From contig NZ_CP101823.1 of the NCBI RefSeq assembly GCF_024498175.1, positions 1,612,001 to 1,676,000 of the forward strand: a stretch of DNA of 64,000 nucleotides, given 5' to 3'. The position numbers and the translations under genes are program-made. This document shows positions 1 to 8,420 of this stretch, in pieces. Each line of letters starts with the position of its first letter. Positions within the stretch are counted from its first letter, which is position 1. Origin of the DNA: Haloplanus salinarum (lineage in GTDB: Archaea > Halobacteriota > Halobacteria > Halobacteriales > Haloferacaceae). Below the pieces are notes generated by a model, which saw only the letters and a program-made list of their open reading frames with translations, was not told the DNA's origin and did not search any database.

Positions 1-1449
1 GTCTGGCTGTGCGCCCCGACGGACGACGAGACCGGCTACGTCGCTGGCCAACCGGACGGGTACGTCCACCGCCAGCGCAGCGACATCGACAGCCCCGACC
101 CGGTGGGCAGGGCGGCCGACACCGGTGACATACACGTCGCCGACGTCGATCCGAACAGCGATGAGGGGTGGGAAGCCGCGGCTGCCGACCGAGGTATCAC
201 GGCGTGTCTGGCGGTCCCGTTGCACTTTCCCACCGGCAGGGAGTACGTACTCGGGGTCTACACGACGGCACTGGACGGGGTCAGCGAAGCCGAGATCGAG
301 TTGTTCCGAGACATCTCCGAGGCGGTTCCGAACACGGTGGCGGCCATCACGGCCCATCAAGAAGCGAAGGAGTACCAGAAAGCAGTCGAACACGCCGGAT
401 ACGCGATTTTCATCACCGACATCGACGGCGTAATCCGCCACGTCAACCCGGCCTTCGAAGAGATCACGGGGTATACGGCCGACGAAGCGATCGGGAAGAC
501 ACCGCGTATCCTCAAATCCGGCGAGATGGACGAGGAGTACTACGAGCGACTCTGGGAGACCGTTCTCGGTGGCGAGGTGTTCTCGGACGAGATCATCAAC
601 AAGACGAAAAGCGGGGACCGGTACCTCGCCCACCAGACGGCCGCACCGGTCACCGACGAGACCGGAGAACCGATCGCGTTCGTCGCCATCCAGGTGGAAC
701 TGACGGAGGATATCGTCAGAAAACAGCGCCTGTCGGTCTTGAACCGGCTACTCAGACACAACCTCCGGAACAAACTGAACGTGATTTCCCTCCAGATGGC
801 GCGACTCGAGGACCTCTACAAGTCCTCGAGTGATGCCAGCGAACGGGACACACAGGCCCGTCAAGTCGTCCAAGAGGTCCAGCGCGTGACCGAGGAGATC
901 ATGACTCGCTCGGAGAAAGCGCACGAAATCGAGCAGATCTTCGATCGCCTCGACGCGACGGGGGAGTGTATGCCGCTGGCGTCGGCCACGAAGTCGGTCC
1001 GAAGAACGCTGTCCGACACCGAGGCGACCACGACGCTCGACGTCGCCGAGAATCTCGACTGCTACGAGATCACCCCCGAGATTCTGACGATCGTGGACGA
1101 ACTGATAACGAATGCCGTCAAACACAACACGAGTTCCGACCCGACGGTACACGTCGCTGTAACACTCAGCGACGACAGCGAGGTTCGGTTCTCGGTGAGC
1201 GATAACGGCCCCGGGCTATCCGCTCAGGAACAGCACATACTGACGGAGGGGGAGGAAACGCAACTCAACCACAGTAGTGGGCTCGGCCTCTGGATGGTCA
1301 CGTGGATCGTGACGTACTGTGGCGGAATGGTGGCGGCCGAGGTCGACGAGGAGGGGACGACGATCGACGTCTTACTCCCGGTGTGGCCCACGGAAGGTGG
1401 GCGGGAGCGTTCGAGGGTGGGTTCCCCGACCGACGGCGGTCGGGAGTGA
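1..1449 (+). CDS. GAF-PAS sensor histidine kinase (5' truncated)
   Basis: The frame is open from the first base of the window, so the N-terminus lies outside. The visible part starts inside a GAF-like sensor domain of the bacterio-opsin-activator type (roughly the first 120 residues). A PAS domain follows (about residues 125-235), then the H-box LRHNLRN near residue 250, the dimerisation helices, and a HATPase_c domain with the N-box DELITNAVKHN, the G1 box DNGPGL and the G2 box GLGLW. It should autophosphorylate on His and pass phosphate to a receiver protein, probably in trans, since no receiver gene is adjacent. No membrane segment is visible, suggesting a cytosolic sensor unless the missing part holds one. 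It ends at the TGA at 1447-1449. The ligand is unknown. Confidence 0.9.
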   Translation, partial: VWLCAPTDDETGYVAGQPDGYVHRQRSDIDSPDPVGRAADTGDIHVADVDPNSDEGWEAAAADRGITACLAVPLHFPTGREYVLGVYTTALDGVSEAEIELFRDISEAVPNTVAAITAHQEAKEYQKAVEHAGYAIFITDIDGVIRHVNPAFEEITGYTADEAIGKTPRILKSGEMDEEYYERLWETVLGGEVFSDEIINKTKSGDRYLAHQTAAPVTDETGEPIAFVAIQVELTEDIVRKQRLSVLNRLLRHNLRNKLNVISLQMARLEDLYKSSSDASERDTQARQVVQEVQRVTEEIMTRSEKAHEIEQIFDRLDATGECMPLASATKSVRRTLSDTEATTTLDVAENLDCYEITPEILTIVDELITNAVKHNTSSDPTVHVAVTLSDDSEVRFSVSDNGPGLSAQEQHILTEGEETQLNHSSGLGLWMVTWIVTYCGGMVAAEVDEEGTTIDVLLPVWPTEGGRERSRVGSPTDGGRE

Positions 1450-1609
1450 CCCCCCGCGTGGGCAACCCCGAACGTCGTCCCGATTTCGGTCTCCGTATTT
1501 AACGCGCTACTCCTGCCGGGCGTCGACGACACCGGGAGAGCTGTTCCTTGAGGCGTGTTCTCGACCGAAGGAACGCCGCCCTCAAGACAACGTGGCGTGA
1601 AGTAGTGGG

Positions 1610-1855
1610 ATGGATCACGACCGAATTCACGCGCGCCGACCGGCCCACGACCCCGGTCGGTGGTCGACGGGGACTGTCGAGTCGATCACGGACCGCGACG
1701 GTCACTGCATCGTGACCGTCGAAACCGAGGAGGGGGGCGGGACCGAACTCGTTGTCACGGCCGCGATCCGTGAGCTCGTTCTCTCACGGATGGATATCGG
1801 CGAGGGAGAGTCGGCCGTCGGCGAACGGATCTGGTATCGGGAGCGTGGTGGGTGA
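1610..1855 (+). CDS. small conserved haloarchaeal protein, DUF7861-like
   Basis: An 81-residue protein starting MDHDRIHARRPAHDPGRW. It resembles the haloarchaeal DUF7861 family, whose members have an N-terminal R-R-P-x-H-D-P-G-R-W pattern followed by a small beta-rich domain (here residues 20-75, with alternating hydrophobic strands such as HCIVTVET and TELVVTAAI). There is no signal peptide or membrane segment, so it should be cytosolic. Function is unknown. It stands alone between a sensor kinase and a convergent DoxX-like gene. Codon third positions are G/C-rich as in neighbouring genes, which supports translation. Family assignment is from memory of the motif. Confidence 0.65.
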   Translation: MDHDRIHARRPAHDPGRWSTGTVESITDRDGHCIVTVETEEGGGTELVVTAAIRELVLSRMDIGEGESAVGERIWYRERGG

Positions 1856-1913
1856 GCGGGGTCAGTAGGCCACCAGATTGATACACGGTTTCCGATCGCC
1901 GTGCCCCGTGTGC

Positions 1914-2432
1914 TCAGCCTGAGTCCGGTCCGTCTGCGGGTCGCGTATACCAGAGCGCCCAGAGGATCAACACGCCTTGCAGAGGGAGCCGGCCCCAGCG
2001 CACGAAACCGGACGGGTCGCCACCCCCCGGCATCCCTTCGACCACGACACCGTGGGTCGCCATGTAGACGTTCGCCGGAAAGATGGCGACGAGTAACGCG
2101 ACTGCCGTCCACGCCGCGTACCGTCGCGTCCGGGGAAGCAGTACCCCGATCCCGACACCGACCTCGGCAAGGCCGGAAAGATACACGAGAGCGAGCCGTG
2201 CGGGAAATACTGGGGGAACGATCTGGACGTACAGCTCCGGCACCACGAAATGTAACGCTCCCGCGGCGACGTACATCGGCCCCATCAGATAGAGGAGCGG
2301 GCGTTTGACCCGCTGTAGAATCCCGATCACCGGTCGGGGATAGCGCTCGGGCGGTGAAGTAGCTTCTTCATCGGCGCGGCTCACCTCGGGGCTCCCGTCA
2401 CGCACCCCATCGGGGAGACGGTGGTCACTCAT
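1914..2432 (-). CDS. DoxX-like / DUF417-like membrane protein
   Basis: A 172-residue protein with a hydrophilic N-terminal tail of about 45 residues and then four hydrophobic segments: LLYLMGPMYVAAGALHFVV, LALVYLSGLAEVGVGIGVLL, YAAWTAVALLVAIFPANVYM and LPLQGVLILWALWY. The pattern G-A-x-H-F followed by Y-L-S-G-x-x-E-x-x-x-G-x-x-L is typical of DoxX-like proteins (DoxX, DUF417, MauE relatives). These are four-helix membrane proteins, some tied to quinone or thiol redox partners. The first ATG at 2432 is used; an internal start at the second Met of the first helix cannot be excluded. The substrate is unknown. Confidence 0.75.
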   Translation of the reverse strand: MSDHRLPDGVRDGSPEVSRADEEATSPPERYPRPVIGILQRVKRPLLYLMGPMYVAAGALHFVVPELYVQIVPPVFPARLALVYLSGLAEVGVGIGVLLPRTRRYAAWTAVALLVAIFPANVYMATHGVVVEGMPGGGDPSGFVRWGRLPLQGVLILWALWYTRPADGPDSG

Positions 2433-2966
2433 CCAAAGTTGCGCGTGCGGTCCGATCGGGCCGATACGGGATGCTTGCCGCCCGGCGCGCGAGTCCGGGG
2501 ACCGGAGCCAGCGGTCCCTCCGTCGCGGACCCGGTCAGCGGCCCATCACGGAGTCGGTCCGGCGTCCAGGTCGTCCCGTCGCGGCGATAGGAGACGGTGC
2601 CGTCGGCGTCGGTCGCCGATACCGTATGGGTCTTTCACGTTCGCGGCCGGCCTGCACAGACAGGTGAAGGGTGTATCTGATTGGAGAACGACGCGTGATC
2701 TACGACAACAGTTGCCACAAACTCGGTGAACCGGCTGAGCATCGTCTCGACGTTGGTCGACGCCATCGGGTGCCATCGCAGTGGGTGTCGGCCCCCGAGC
2801 GGGCCGGTCTGGGGCTCGTGATCGGCGCTGCAGTCGTCGCGCTCGCGATTCGCTACCCGGTGCCCTCCTCACCCCTGCGTGACGGGGCGCCAGCGGACCT
2901 TCACCCGTCCTCCCCGTGTTGAGACGGTTGGCTGCATCACGAGATTGTGCGATTCGTGCAAAAATC
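2433..2966. other. intergenic region with no convincing gene
   Basis: About 530 bases between the DoxX-like gene and the TrmB-like regulator. Several short frames exist on both strands, but they are Arg/Pro-rich in the way of GC-rich shadows. The most protein-like is a 43-codon minus-strand frame at 2635-2766, listed separately. A plus-strand stretch around 2785-2900 would encode a short hydrophobic run and may be a relic. No tRNA, repeat array or transposase remnant was recognised. Confidence 0.5.
2635..2766 (-). CDS. possible 43-residue small protein
   Basis: A short frame from ATG at 2766 to TGA at 2635. The first half (MASTNVETMLSRFTEFVAT and onward) has mostly G/C-ending codons and a plausible amphipathic-helix composition. 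The second half looks less protein-like. No promoter or ribosome binding site stands out and no family was recognised. It may be a degraded gene end. Listed because it is the only reasonable coding candidate in this gap. Confidence 0.2.
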   Translation of the reverse strand: MASTNVETMLSRFTEFVATVVVDHASFSNQIHPSPVCAGRPRT

Positions 2967-2974
2967 TTTTAATA
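2967..2974 (+). promoter_or_regulatory. TATA box of the TrmB-like regulator gene
   Basis: TTTTAATA lies 28-35 nt before the ATG at 3002, in an otherwise AT-poor region. In haloarchaea transcription starts about 25 nt downstream of the TATA centre, so the transcript would begin at or within a few bases of the ATG, giving a leaderless mRNA. No ribosome binding site is present, which agrees with this. Confidence 0.6.
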
Positions 2975-3001
2975 TCTCAGCGCATACTGTAGACGATTAC
3001 A

Positions 3002-3406
3002 ATGCCGGATTCGATGTCTGAGCAGCTCCGTCGCGATATGGAGTGTGAGGGCCTCTTGGAGTGCTTTCACGGGCTCAAAGAGCTCGACAGGGAGTGCTTC
3101 CGGGTGCTCGTCGAGGCTGAAGAACCACTGACCGTCGACGAGATGGCCGATGCCGTCGAGCGGGAGCGATCAACCGCGTACCGAGCCGTACAGCGGCTAC
3201 TCCAGACGGGCTTCATCGAAAAGGACCAGATCAACTACGATCAGGGTGGGTACTACCACGTCTACTCGCCGACGGATCCGTCGCAGATCGCAGACGGCAT
3301 GCAGCGGATGCTCAACGACTGGTACGCGAAGATGGGCCAACTCATCCAGGAGTTCGAGAACAAATACGAGGGGTCAGAAACTGCGACCACGGCCGTCGAA
3401 GGCTAA
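3002..3406 (+). CDS. TrmB-family winged-helix transcriptional regulator
   Basis: A 134-residue DNA-binding protein. Residues 20-90 form a winged helix of the TrmB/MarR-like type: the helix with LTVDEMADAV, the recognition helix ERERSTAYRAVQRLLQTGF, and the wing with the Tyr-rich GGYYHVYSP. The C-terminal 40 residues are predicted helical (MQRMLNDWYAKMGQLIQEFE) and may mediate dimerisation; no sugar-binding domain is present. Two Cys near the N-terminus (MECEGLLECF) and a third (RECF) could sense redox or metal, an inference only. It is the first gene of a plus-strand run leading to the NosL-like and wHTH genes. Confidence 0.8.
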   Translation: MPDSMSEQLRRDMECEGLLECFHGLKELDRECFRVLVEAEEPLTVDEMADAVERERSTAYRAVQRLLQTGFIEKDQINYDQGGYYHVYSPTDPSQIADGMQRMLNDWYAKMGQLIQEFENKYEGSETATTAVEG

Positions 3407-3646
3407 CGCCCTCCTCCCCACGTCGGCTCCACTACTCCCGGCGGTGTGGTGAGCTTCCGTGGGACGGAGTCGCGACGGATGTCCGACGTGGCCGACCGTG
3501 TCCATAGTGAACACTGCTCGATCGGCGCTGATGTGTCCCTACCGTCGATTGCAACCGGCACTGCATCCATCTTTCGCGTGCCTCGAGCGAGGTCTTTCGA
3601 CGTCTACACCAAGATAGCTAAACCAACGTGTCACCTATCACGAAAC

Positions 3647-4216
3647 GTGAGCGGACCCACGCCAACCGATTCGTCCCGACGGCAGTTCGTGCTGGGCACG
3701 GCGACGATAGCCGCCACCGGCCTCGCGGGCTGTCTGGGCTCGTCGGATCGTCCGGAACCGGTCGCGCTGACCGAGCGGATGAGCTGTGACCAGTGTGGGA
3801 TGGTTATCACTCAGCAGCCGGGCCCGTCCGGTCAGACCTACTACCAGGACAACAGCCCCGAGGGTCACGACCCACCGGCTCGGTTCTGTAGCACGGTGTG
3901 TGCCTACCGTCACCGGTTCGCGACGGGCAACCGGGGCTGGACGCCACAGGTGACGTATCTCACCGACTACGCCACCGTCGACTACTCCGTTCGGGAGGAA
4001 GGCGGTGCACGGGTCATCTCGGCACATTTGGCCGCCGAGAACTTCGCCGTGACGGAAGCGCTCGAGGTGGTGATCGGATCGGGAATCGAGGGTGCGATGG
4101 GCCCGGCCATCGTGCCCTTCGGCACCACCAGCGCAGCCGAAGAGTTCGTGTCGACGTACGGCGGCGAAATCATCGCTGCCGAGGACATCTCCAGCGAACT
4201 CGTCGCCCAGCAGTGA
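3647..4216 (+). CDS. nosL: NosL-like copper-binding lipoprotein
   Basis: The GTG at 3647 is chosen because it gives a short N-terminus, SSRRQFVLGTATIAATGLAGC, which is a Tat signal with a lipobox (LAGC). Upstream in-frame codons encode nothing recognisable and an AT-rich TATA-like stretch (about 3611-3622) lies just before. The mature part has the NosL features M-S-C-D-x-C-G-M (Cys pair and Met as Cu(I) ligands), the later F-C-S-T-V-C, and a C-terminal domain ending PFGTTSAAEEFVSTYGGEII. NosL delivers copper to nitrous oxide reductase outside the membrane. It sits beside nosDFY on the opposite strand, supporting the assignment. About 189 residues. Confidence 0.85.
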   Translation: MSGPTPTDSSRRQFVLGTATIAATGLAGCLGSSDRPEPVALTERMSCDQCGMVITQQPGPSGQTYYQDNSPEGHDPPARFCSTVCAYRHRFATGNRGWTPQVTYLTDYATVDYSVREEGGARVISAHLAAENFAVTEALEVVIGSGIEGAMGPAIVPFGTTSAAEEFVSTYGGEIIAAEDISSELVAQQ

Positions 4217-4280
4217 TCGTCGTTCCCAGAGTCTGGGAAGTGCCGAGACGATATTGTAGACGTAAAACATTACCACTCGT

Positions 4281-4796
4281 ATGAGCGACGTCCGCCGCCA
4301 AGTGCGCGAGCACGTTCGGACGAACCCCGGAGTCCACTTCAACAAACTCGCCCGAACCCTCGACATCGCGACCGGTCAGGCGCAGTACCACCTCCGGCGG
4401 CTCATCCGGCGGGACGAGGTCGTGGCCGAGCGGATCCGGGGTCGGACCCACTACTTCGAACCGGAGTACGACGCTTGGGAGCGACGGGTCCTCGCGCTCT
4501 ATCGGCGCGAGACGGCACGCGAGATCATCACGCTCCTCCTCGACGAGGGAACACTCTCGGCGACCGCGATCGCCGAACGGCTGGATCTCGCCCGCAGCAC
4601 CGTCTCTTGGCACATCGACACGCTAGTGGACGCCGGCATCATCGACCGATGGTACGGCGAGCGCGGGCAGGTCGAGGTGACGCTCGCTCGGCCCGAGGAG
4701 ACGGTTCGGTTGTTGGAGGCGGTCGCGCCGTCGCTCGCGGACACACTCGTCGACCGCTTCATGCGGCTGGTCGACGGTGGTCACCCCAGTGCCTAG
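4281..4796 (+). CDS. tandem winged-helix transcriptional regulator
   Basis: A 171-residue protein with two winged-helix domains in series. The first (residues 5-60) has PGVHFNKLARTLDIATGQAQ and YHLRRLIRRDEVVAE. The second (about 75-130) has TLSATAIAERLDLARSTVS and WHIDTLVDAGII. Such paired ArsR/MarR-like regulators are common in haloarchaea. It is downstream of nosL and its stop overlaps the stop of nosY (tail to tail, 4 bases), so it is a likely local regulator of the nos block; that role is inferred from position. An AT-rich stretch (about 4252-4272) just upstream could be the promoter. Confidence 0.85.
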   Translation: MSDVRRQVREHVRTNPGVHFNKLARTLDIATGQAQYHLRRLIRRDEVVAERIRGRTHYFEPEYDAWERRVLALYRRETAREIITLLLDEGTLSATAIAERLDLARSTVSWHIDTLVDAGIIDRWYGERGQVEVTLARPEETVRLLEAVAPSLADTLVDRFMRLVDGGHPSA

Positions 4797-5611
4797 GCCC
4801 GACGGGAACGGACTGCGAGTGTCGCGACCAGCAGCGAGGCGCCGGTCCACGCGACGAGGCCGGCAGCCGCGACGGGTATCGACACGAAGCCGGTTCGTCC
4901 CGAGAACGCGACGTACAGCACCGTCTCGAACACCAACCCCCGGTACGCGCTCGCGGGCGATAGCCCGAGCAAGATGTCCAGCCCCACGCCGACCCCGCCG
5001 GTCATCGCCTGCAGGACGGTCACGTCGGCACCGACGACCACGACCAGCAAGCCGACGAGCGAGAGCAGTATCGCTCGCCGCCGGGAGTCCGCAAGCGCCG
5101 AGACGGCGACGGCGATGGCGAGCGTCGTGAGCGTGAACGCCGCCGTGAGGGCTATGAACCGGACGAACAGGAGCGGCGAGTCGATGCCCCGGTGTGTGGC
5201 GAACACCGTCGTCGCTGGACCGGCCGACAGCGCCACGGCGACACCGAGGAGGGCGAGGGGGACGAGGACGACCGTTAGCAACACGACCGCGCGCCCGGCG
5301 TAGACACCGATCACGTACGCCCACGGTGGGAGCGGGTAGGTGGCGAGGACGTCGAGCGTCCCACGGACGGCGTCGTCGGTGATGGCGCGGTAGCCGACGG
5401 CGAAGGCCACCGCAGGGACGAGCACCTCCACGACCAGCAACACGTCGACGGTCGTCGGTACGTAGCCGGCAGCGGGCCCGTTGCCGGCCCGTGCGAGGGC
5501 GAAGAGGACCAGCGTCAGCGCGAGCGTGAGGAGGAGATACGTTCGGCTCCGGACGGCACCACGCACCTCGCGGGCGAAGACAGCCCAGAACCCGTCGCCC
5601 GGTCCCCTCAT
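4793..5611 (-). CDS. nosY: NosY-type ABC transporter permease
   Basis: A 272-residue integral membrane protein with about six membrane helices. It has the ABC-2-like N-terminus (FWAVFAREVRGAVRSRTYL) and the segment AITDDAVRGTLDVLATYPLP, which matches the coupling region of NosY permeases. The ATG at 5611 overlaps the nosF stop (ATGA), the third link of a nosD-nosF-nosY operon. NosDFY forms a membrane machine that feeds assembly of the CuZ cluster of nitrous oxide reductase, with NosD outside, NosY in the membrane and NosF as ATPase. Its substrate, thought to be a sulfur species or copper, is not settled. Confidence 0.88.
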   Translation of the reverse strand: MRGPGDGFWAVFAREVRGAVRSRTYLLLTLALTLVLFALARAGNGPAAGYVPTTVDVLLVVEVLVPAVAFAVGYRAITDDAVRGTLDVLATYPLPPWAYVIGVYAGRAVVLLTVVLVPLALLGVAVALSAGPATTVFATHRGIDSPLLFVRFIALTAAFTLTTLAIAVAVSALADSRRRAILLSLVGLLVVVVGADVTVLQAMTGGVGVGLDILLGLSPASAYRGLVFETVLYVAFSGRTGFVSIPVAAAGLVAWTGASLLVATLAVRSRRA

Positions 5612-6327
5612 CGCGTCTCCCCCGTGTGGATCCCCACGCTATCGTCGGCCTGGACGAGACTCGTGAACGTCTCGTGGAGTGGGCCACCCGTCCGCTCGCG
5701 TAACGCCGCCGGCGTGTCGGCCGCGACGGCCTCACCTCGGTCGAGGACGACGATCCGATCCGCCGAGCGCTCGACCAACGGGAGGTCGTGGGAGGTGACG
5801 ACGACCGAGTGGCCGTCCTCGGCCAGCCGGTCGAGGATGTCGAACACCCGTTGGCTCATGCCGGGATCCAGTCCGCTCGCCGGTTCGTCGAGCGCGAGGA
5901 CGGGCGGGTCGCCGGCCAGCGCCTGTGCGATGCCGAGCAGACGCGTCATGCCGCCTGAGAGGGCCTCGACCCGGCGATCCGGCACCCGATCGAGCCCGAC
6001 GCGGTCGAGCAGTTCGTCCGGATCGTCGTCGACCAGACGCGCGTAGAACCCGATCGTTTCGCGGGTGGTGAAGCCGGGACGGAAGGTCGGCTCCTGTGGA
6101 AGGTAGCCGAGCGGGCGTGCCGCGTCCGGCCCGTCGTAGCTCACCTCGCCGTCGCTCGGGGCGAGGAGGCCGGACAGGATCCGCAGGAGCGTGGTCTTCC
6201 CCGAGCCGTTCGGACCGATCAGGGCCACGACGCTCCCCGCCGGAACCTCGATAGAGACGCCGGCGAGCGCGGTAACGTCGCCGAACGTGCGGCTCACGTC
6301 CGTCCCGCGCAGGTACGTCTCCGTCAC
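5608..6327 (-). CDS. nosF: NosF-type ABC transporter ATPase
   Basis: About 239 residues from a GTG start at 6327 that overlaps the nosD stop as GTGA. This start is preferred over longer frames that run back into nosD. Walker A is GPNGSGKT (residues 38-45), the signature LSGGMTRLLGIAQAL, and Walker B VLALDEP, followed by SHDLPL with the switch His. It is a single cytosolic nucleotide-binding domain of usual length that should energise NosY. The 4-base overlaps on both sides (GTGA upstream, ATGA downstream) point to translational coupling and fixed stoichiometry. Confidence 0.92.
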   Translation of the reverse strand: MTETYLRGTDVSRTFGDVTALAGVSIEVPAGSVVALIGPNGSGKTTLLRILSGLLAPSDGEVSYDGPDAARPLGYLPQEPTFRPGFTTRETIGFYARLVDDDPDELLDRVGLDRVPDRRVEALSGGMTRLLGIAQALAGDPPVLALDEPASGLDPGMSQRVFDILDRLAEDGHSVVVTSHDLPLVERSADRIVVLDRGEAVAADTPAALRERTGGPLHETFTSLVQADDSVGIHTGETR

Positions 6328-8237
6328 GCCGAACCCTCCACGCGCGTCTCGTTGCGCGCCGCCGCGAGGCGGTCCGGATTCGACGGACGTGCCAGCGGCG
6401 AGAGATCGATGATACTGGCCCTGCGAAGGCCGGGGGTCGTCCCGCGGAACGCCCGCAGGCCGCGGACGGTGGGCGCGGCGCTCAGCGTCACCGCCGCGTC
6501 GGTTCGGTGGAACCGGCGGTCGAGGTCGTCCGTCGGCGAGTAGGCCCGCTCGAGGGTCGGCGATCCGGGATCCCCGGACAGGTCGTAGGCCCCCTCCCAG
6601 TAGTTGCCACGGCCGTCCTCGGTGTAGATCCGGAGCGGGCCGGGGCCGGCGGTGGCGTGGCGGTCGTTCCCGACGAAGTCGTTGGCGACGACCCGGTTCG
6701 AGGGGACGACCGACGAGGCGGCGAAGCCGACCCGATTCTCGTAGAGGACGTTGTGCTCGTAGGCCGTCTGGGTGGCGTACGACACCAGTCCGCGGTCGGT
6801 GTCGACGACCACGTTGCGAGCGACGTAGCTCCCCGACCCGCCGACGAAGATGCCACCCGTGGCGTGGCGGACGTCGTTGCCGACGATGGCGTTCGCCGTC
6901 GGGCGCGTCATGACGACGACGCCGCTGCCCCGCTGTCCGCGTGCGACGTTGTCCGCGATCAGCGTCTCGGAGGTGTACATGAGGTGGACGCCGAACCGCT
7001 GGTCGAGGAAGGTGTTGTTTCGCACGACGGTGCCCTCGGCGCGGTGGAGGTAGACGCCGTCGCGCCCGCCCTCGACGTACGAGTTCTGCACGACGACGGC
7101 CTCGTTCATCGCGATGACGCCCATGAAGCCGTCGAGCCACTCGTCGGTACCGTACACTCGCAGATCGTCCACGACGGCACCGGGTGCCCGCCGGAGCAAC
7201 ACCCCGTTAGCCGGGGTGTTCATCGTCACGTCGTGGACGTAGAGCCCGGAGACGTTGTGGGCGGCGATCCCGGCGTCGCCGCCGCCGTACCCCTGCTGGA
7301 TCGATTCGTCCCAGTCGCCGCTCTCGGACGCGTTCTCGGCACGCGTCGCGTTGCCGACGCCGCGTATCGTGAGTCCCGTCACCGCCACGTCGTCCGCCCG
7401 AACCTCGATCACCGTCCCGGTACCGCCGCCGTCGAGCGTCGCGTTCTCGCCACGGAGGGTGACCGGCTTGTCGACCGTGACGCGTTCGGCGTAGGTCCCC
7501 GACGGCACGACGACGGTCGTGTTCGGCGGTGCGGCGGTCACCGCCTGCTGGACGGTCGGTGCGTCGCGGCCGACCACGACCGACGTCTCGCGGTCGAGGA
7601 GGGATTCGGCGTCGCTTGCGCGTCGGTCCGCTCGCGTCCGGCGGTCGTCGAGGCTCGATTCCACGCCGGCGGCGCTGGGAACCGCGGGCGGGTCGCGGCG
7701 GAGTTCCGCCCAGTCGACGACCCGGCCGCCACAGTCGTCGGCGAAGGCCGACGCGTCGTCCGCCGCGGAGAAGGGGACGACGACCGACTCGCCGGCGAGA
7801 CTCGCGCGGCTCCCGACGACGAACTGGGCGTCGGTCACTGACACCCAGTCGGGGTTGGTGGCGGACGTGAGCGTGCCGTTCTCACACCGTGGCGAGCGCC
7901 CGGCGTAGTCGGAGGCGTAGACGGCGAGTGGATACCCGAACTGCTGTTCGCGCCCGGGTTCGTCGAGCGCCGACACCGCCCCTGCGACGCCCGCGTACCC
8001 GACCACGTACCGATACTGCGAGTAGAAGACCTCGACGCGTGGGATGGAAGCGCCACGGTGCTGCGACGCCTGTTCGGTTTCGGCGGTGACGCCGAGTTTC
8101 ACCGTGTCCGCGAACGGCACCGGATCGGGGCGCGTCGATCCCAGATCGACGGCGAACGCACCGGCCGCCGTCGTGATCAACAGGAGTGAACACGCTCCCG
8201 CCACGAGCTGATATCTCCGTGTGGCCCCGTCACTCAT
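6324..8237 (-). CDS. nosD: NosD, nitrous oxide reductase maturation protein with NosL-like N-terminal domain
   Basis: A 637-residue exported protein: an N-terminal hydrophobic segment (LVAGACSLLLITTAAGAFAV) and then a domain of about 150 residues ending VVPFSAADDASAFADDCGGR, which resembles the C-terminal part of NosL. A right-handed beta-helix (CASH repeats, about residues 225-560) follows, with rungs such as GVYLHRAEGTVVRNNTFLDQ and PTANAIVGNDVRHATGG. NosD is normally about 400-450 residues, so the N-terminal extension accounts for the extra length. It acts outside the membrane with NosFY in CuZ maturation. First gene of nosDFY; a TATA-like GGTAAATACG lies about 25-35 nt upstream. Confidence 0.9.
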   Translation of the reverse strand: MSDGATRRYQLVAGACSLLLITTAAGAFAVDLGSTRPDPVPFADTVKLGVTAETEQASQHRGASIPRVEVFYSQYRYVVGYAGVAGAVSALDEPGREQQFGYPLAVYASDYAGRSPRCENGTLTSATNPDWVSVTDAQFVVGSRASLAGESVVVPFSAADDASAFADDCGGRVVDWAELRRDPPAVPSAAGVESSLDDRRTRADRRASDAESLLDRETSVVVGRDAPTVQQAVTAAPPNTTVVVPSGTYAERVTVDKPVTLRGENATLDGGGTGTVIEVRADDVAVTGLTIRGVGNATRAENASESGDWDESIQQGYGGGDAGIAAHNVSGLYVHDVTMNTPANGVLLRRAPGAVVDDLRVYGTDEWLDGFMGVIAMNEAVVVQNSYVEGGRDGVYLHRAEGTVVRNNTFLDQRFGVHLMYTSETLIADNVARGQRGSGVVVMTRPTANAIVGNDVRHATGGIFVGGSGSYVARNVVVDTDRGLVSYATQTAYEHNVLYENRVGFAASSVVPSNRVVANDFVGNDRHATAGPGPLRIYTEDGRGNYWEGAYDLSGDPGSPTLERAYSPTDDLDRRFHRTDAAVTLSAAPTVRGLRAFRGTTPGLRRASIIDLSPLARPSNPDRLAAARNETRVEGSA

Positions 8238-8420
8238 CGTTGCGTCGTAGTCGGGGGCCGTATTTACCTCGTCTGGTGTGGGCCTCTAGTTCCGCCTCCC
8301 GATACCCTGCCATCCCACTGCCGCCCTCGTCACCGAGGCGGGAAGGGTCGACGGGGACACGGGGATGTCTTCGAGGACCGAACCAGATGCCTCAAGCGGT
8401 CGTGCCCGTAACGGTGGGAT

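Noticed and set aside
3446-3646. N-terminal extension of the NosL-like protein
   Set aside because: The frame is open, but it has no signal or homology and would place the Tat signal 70 residues inside the protein; the GTG at 3647 fits the lipoprotein architecture.
6328-7140. Long N-terminal extension of NosF
   Set aside because: It runs antisense-free but out of frame through nosD and is Arg-rich; the GTG overlapping the nosD stop gives a normal 239-residue ATPase.
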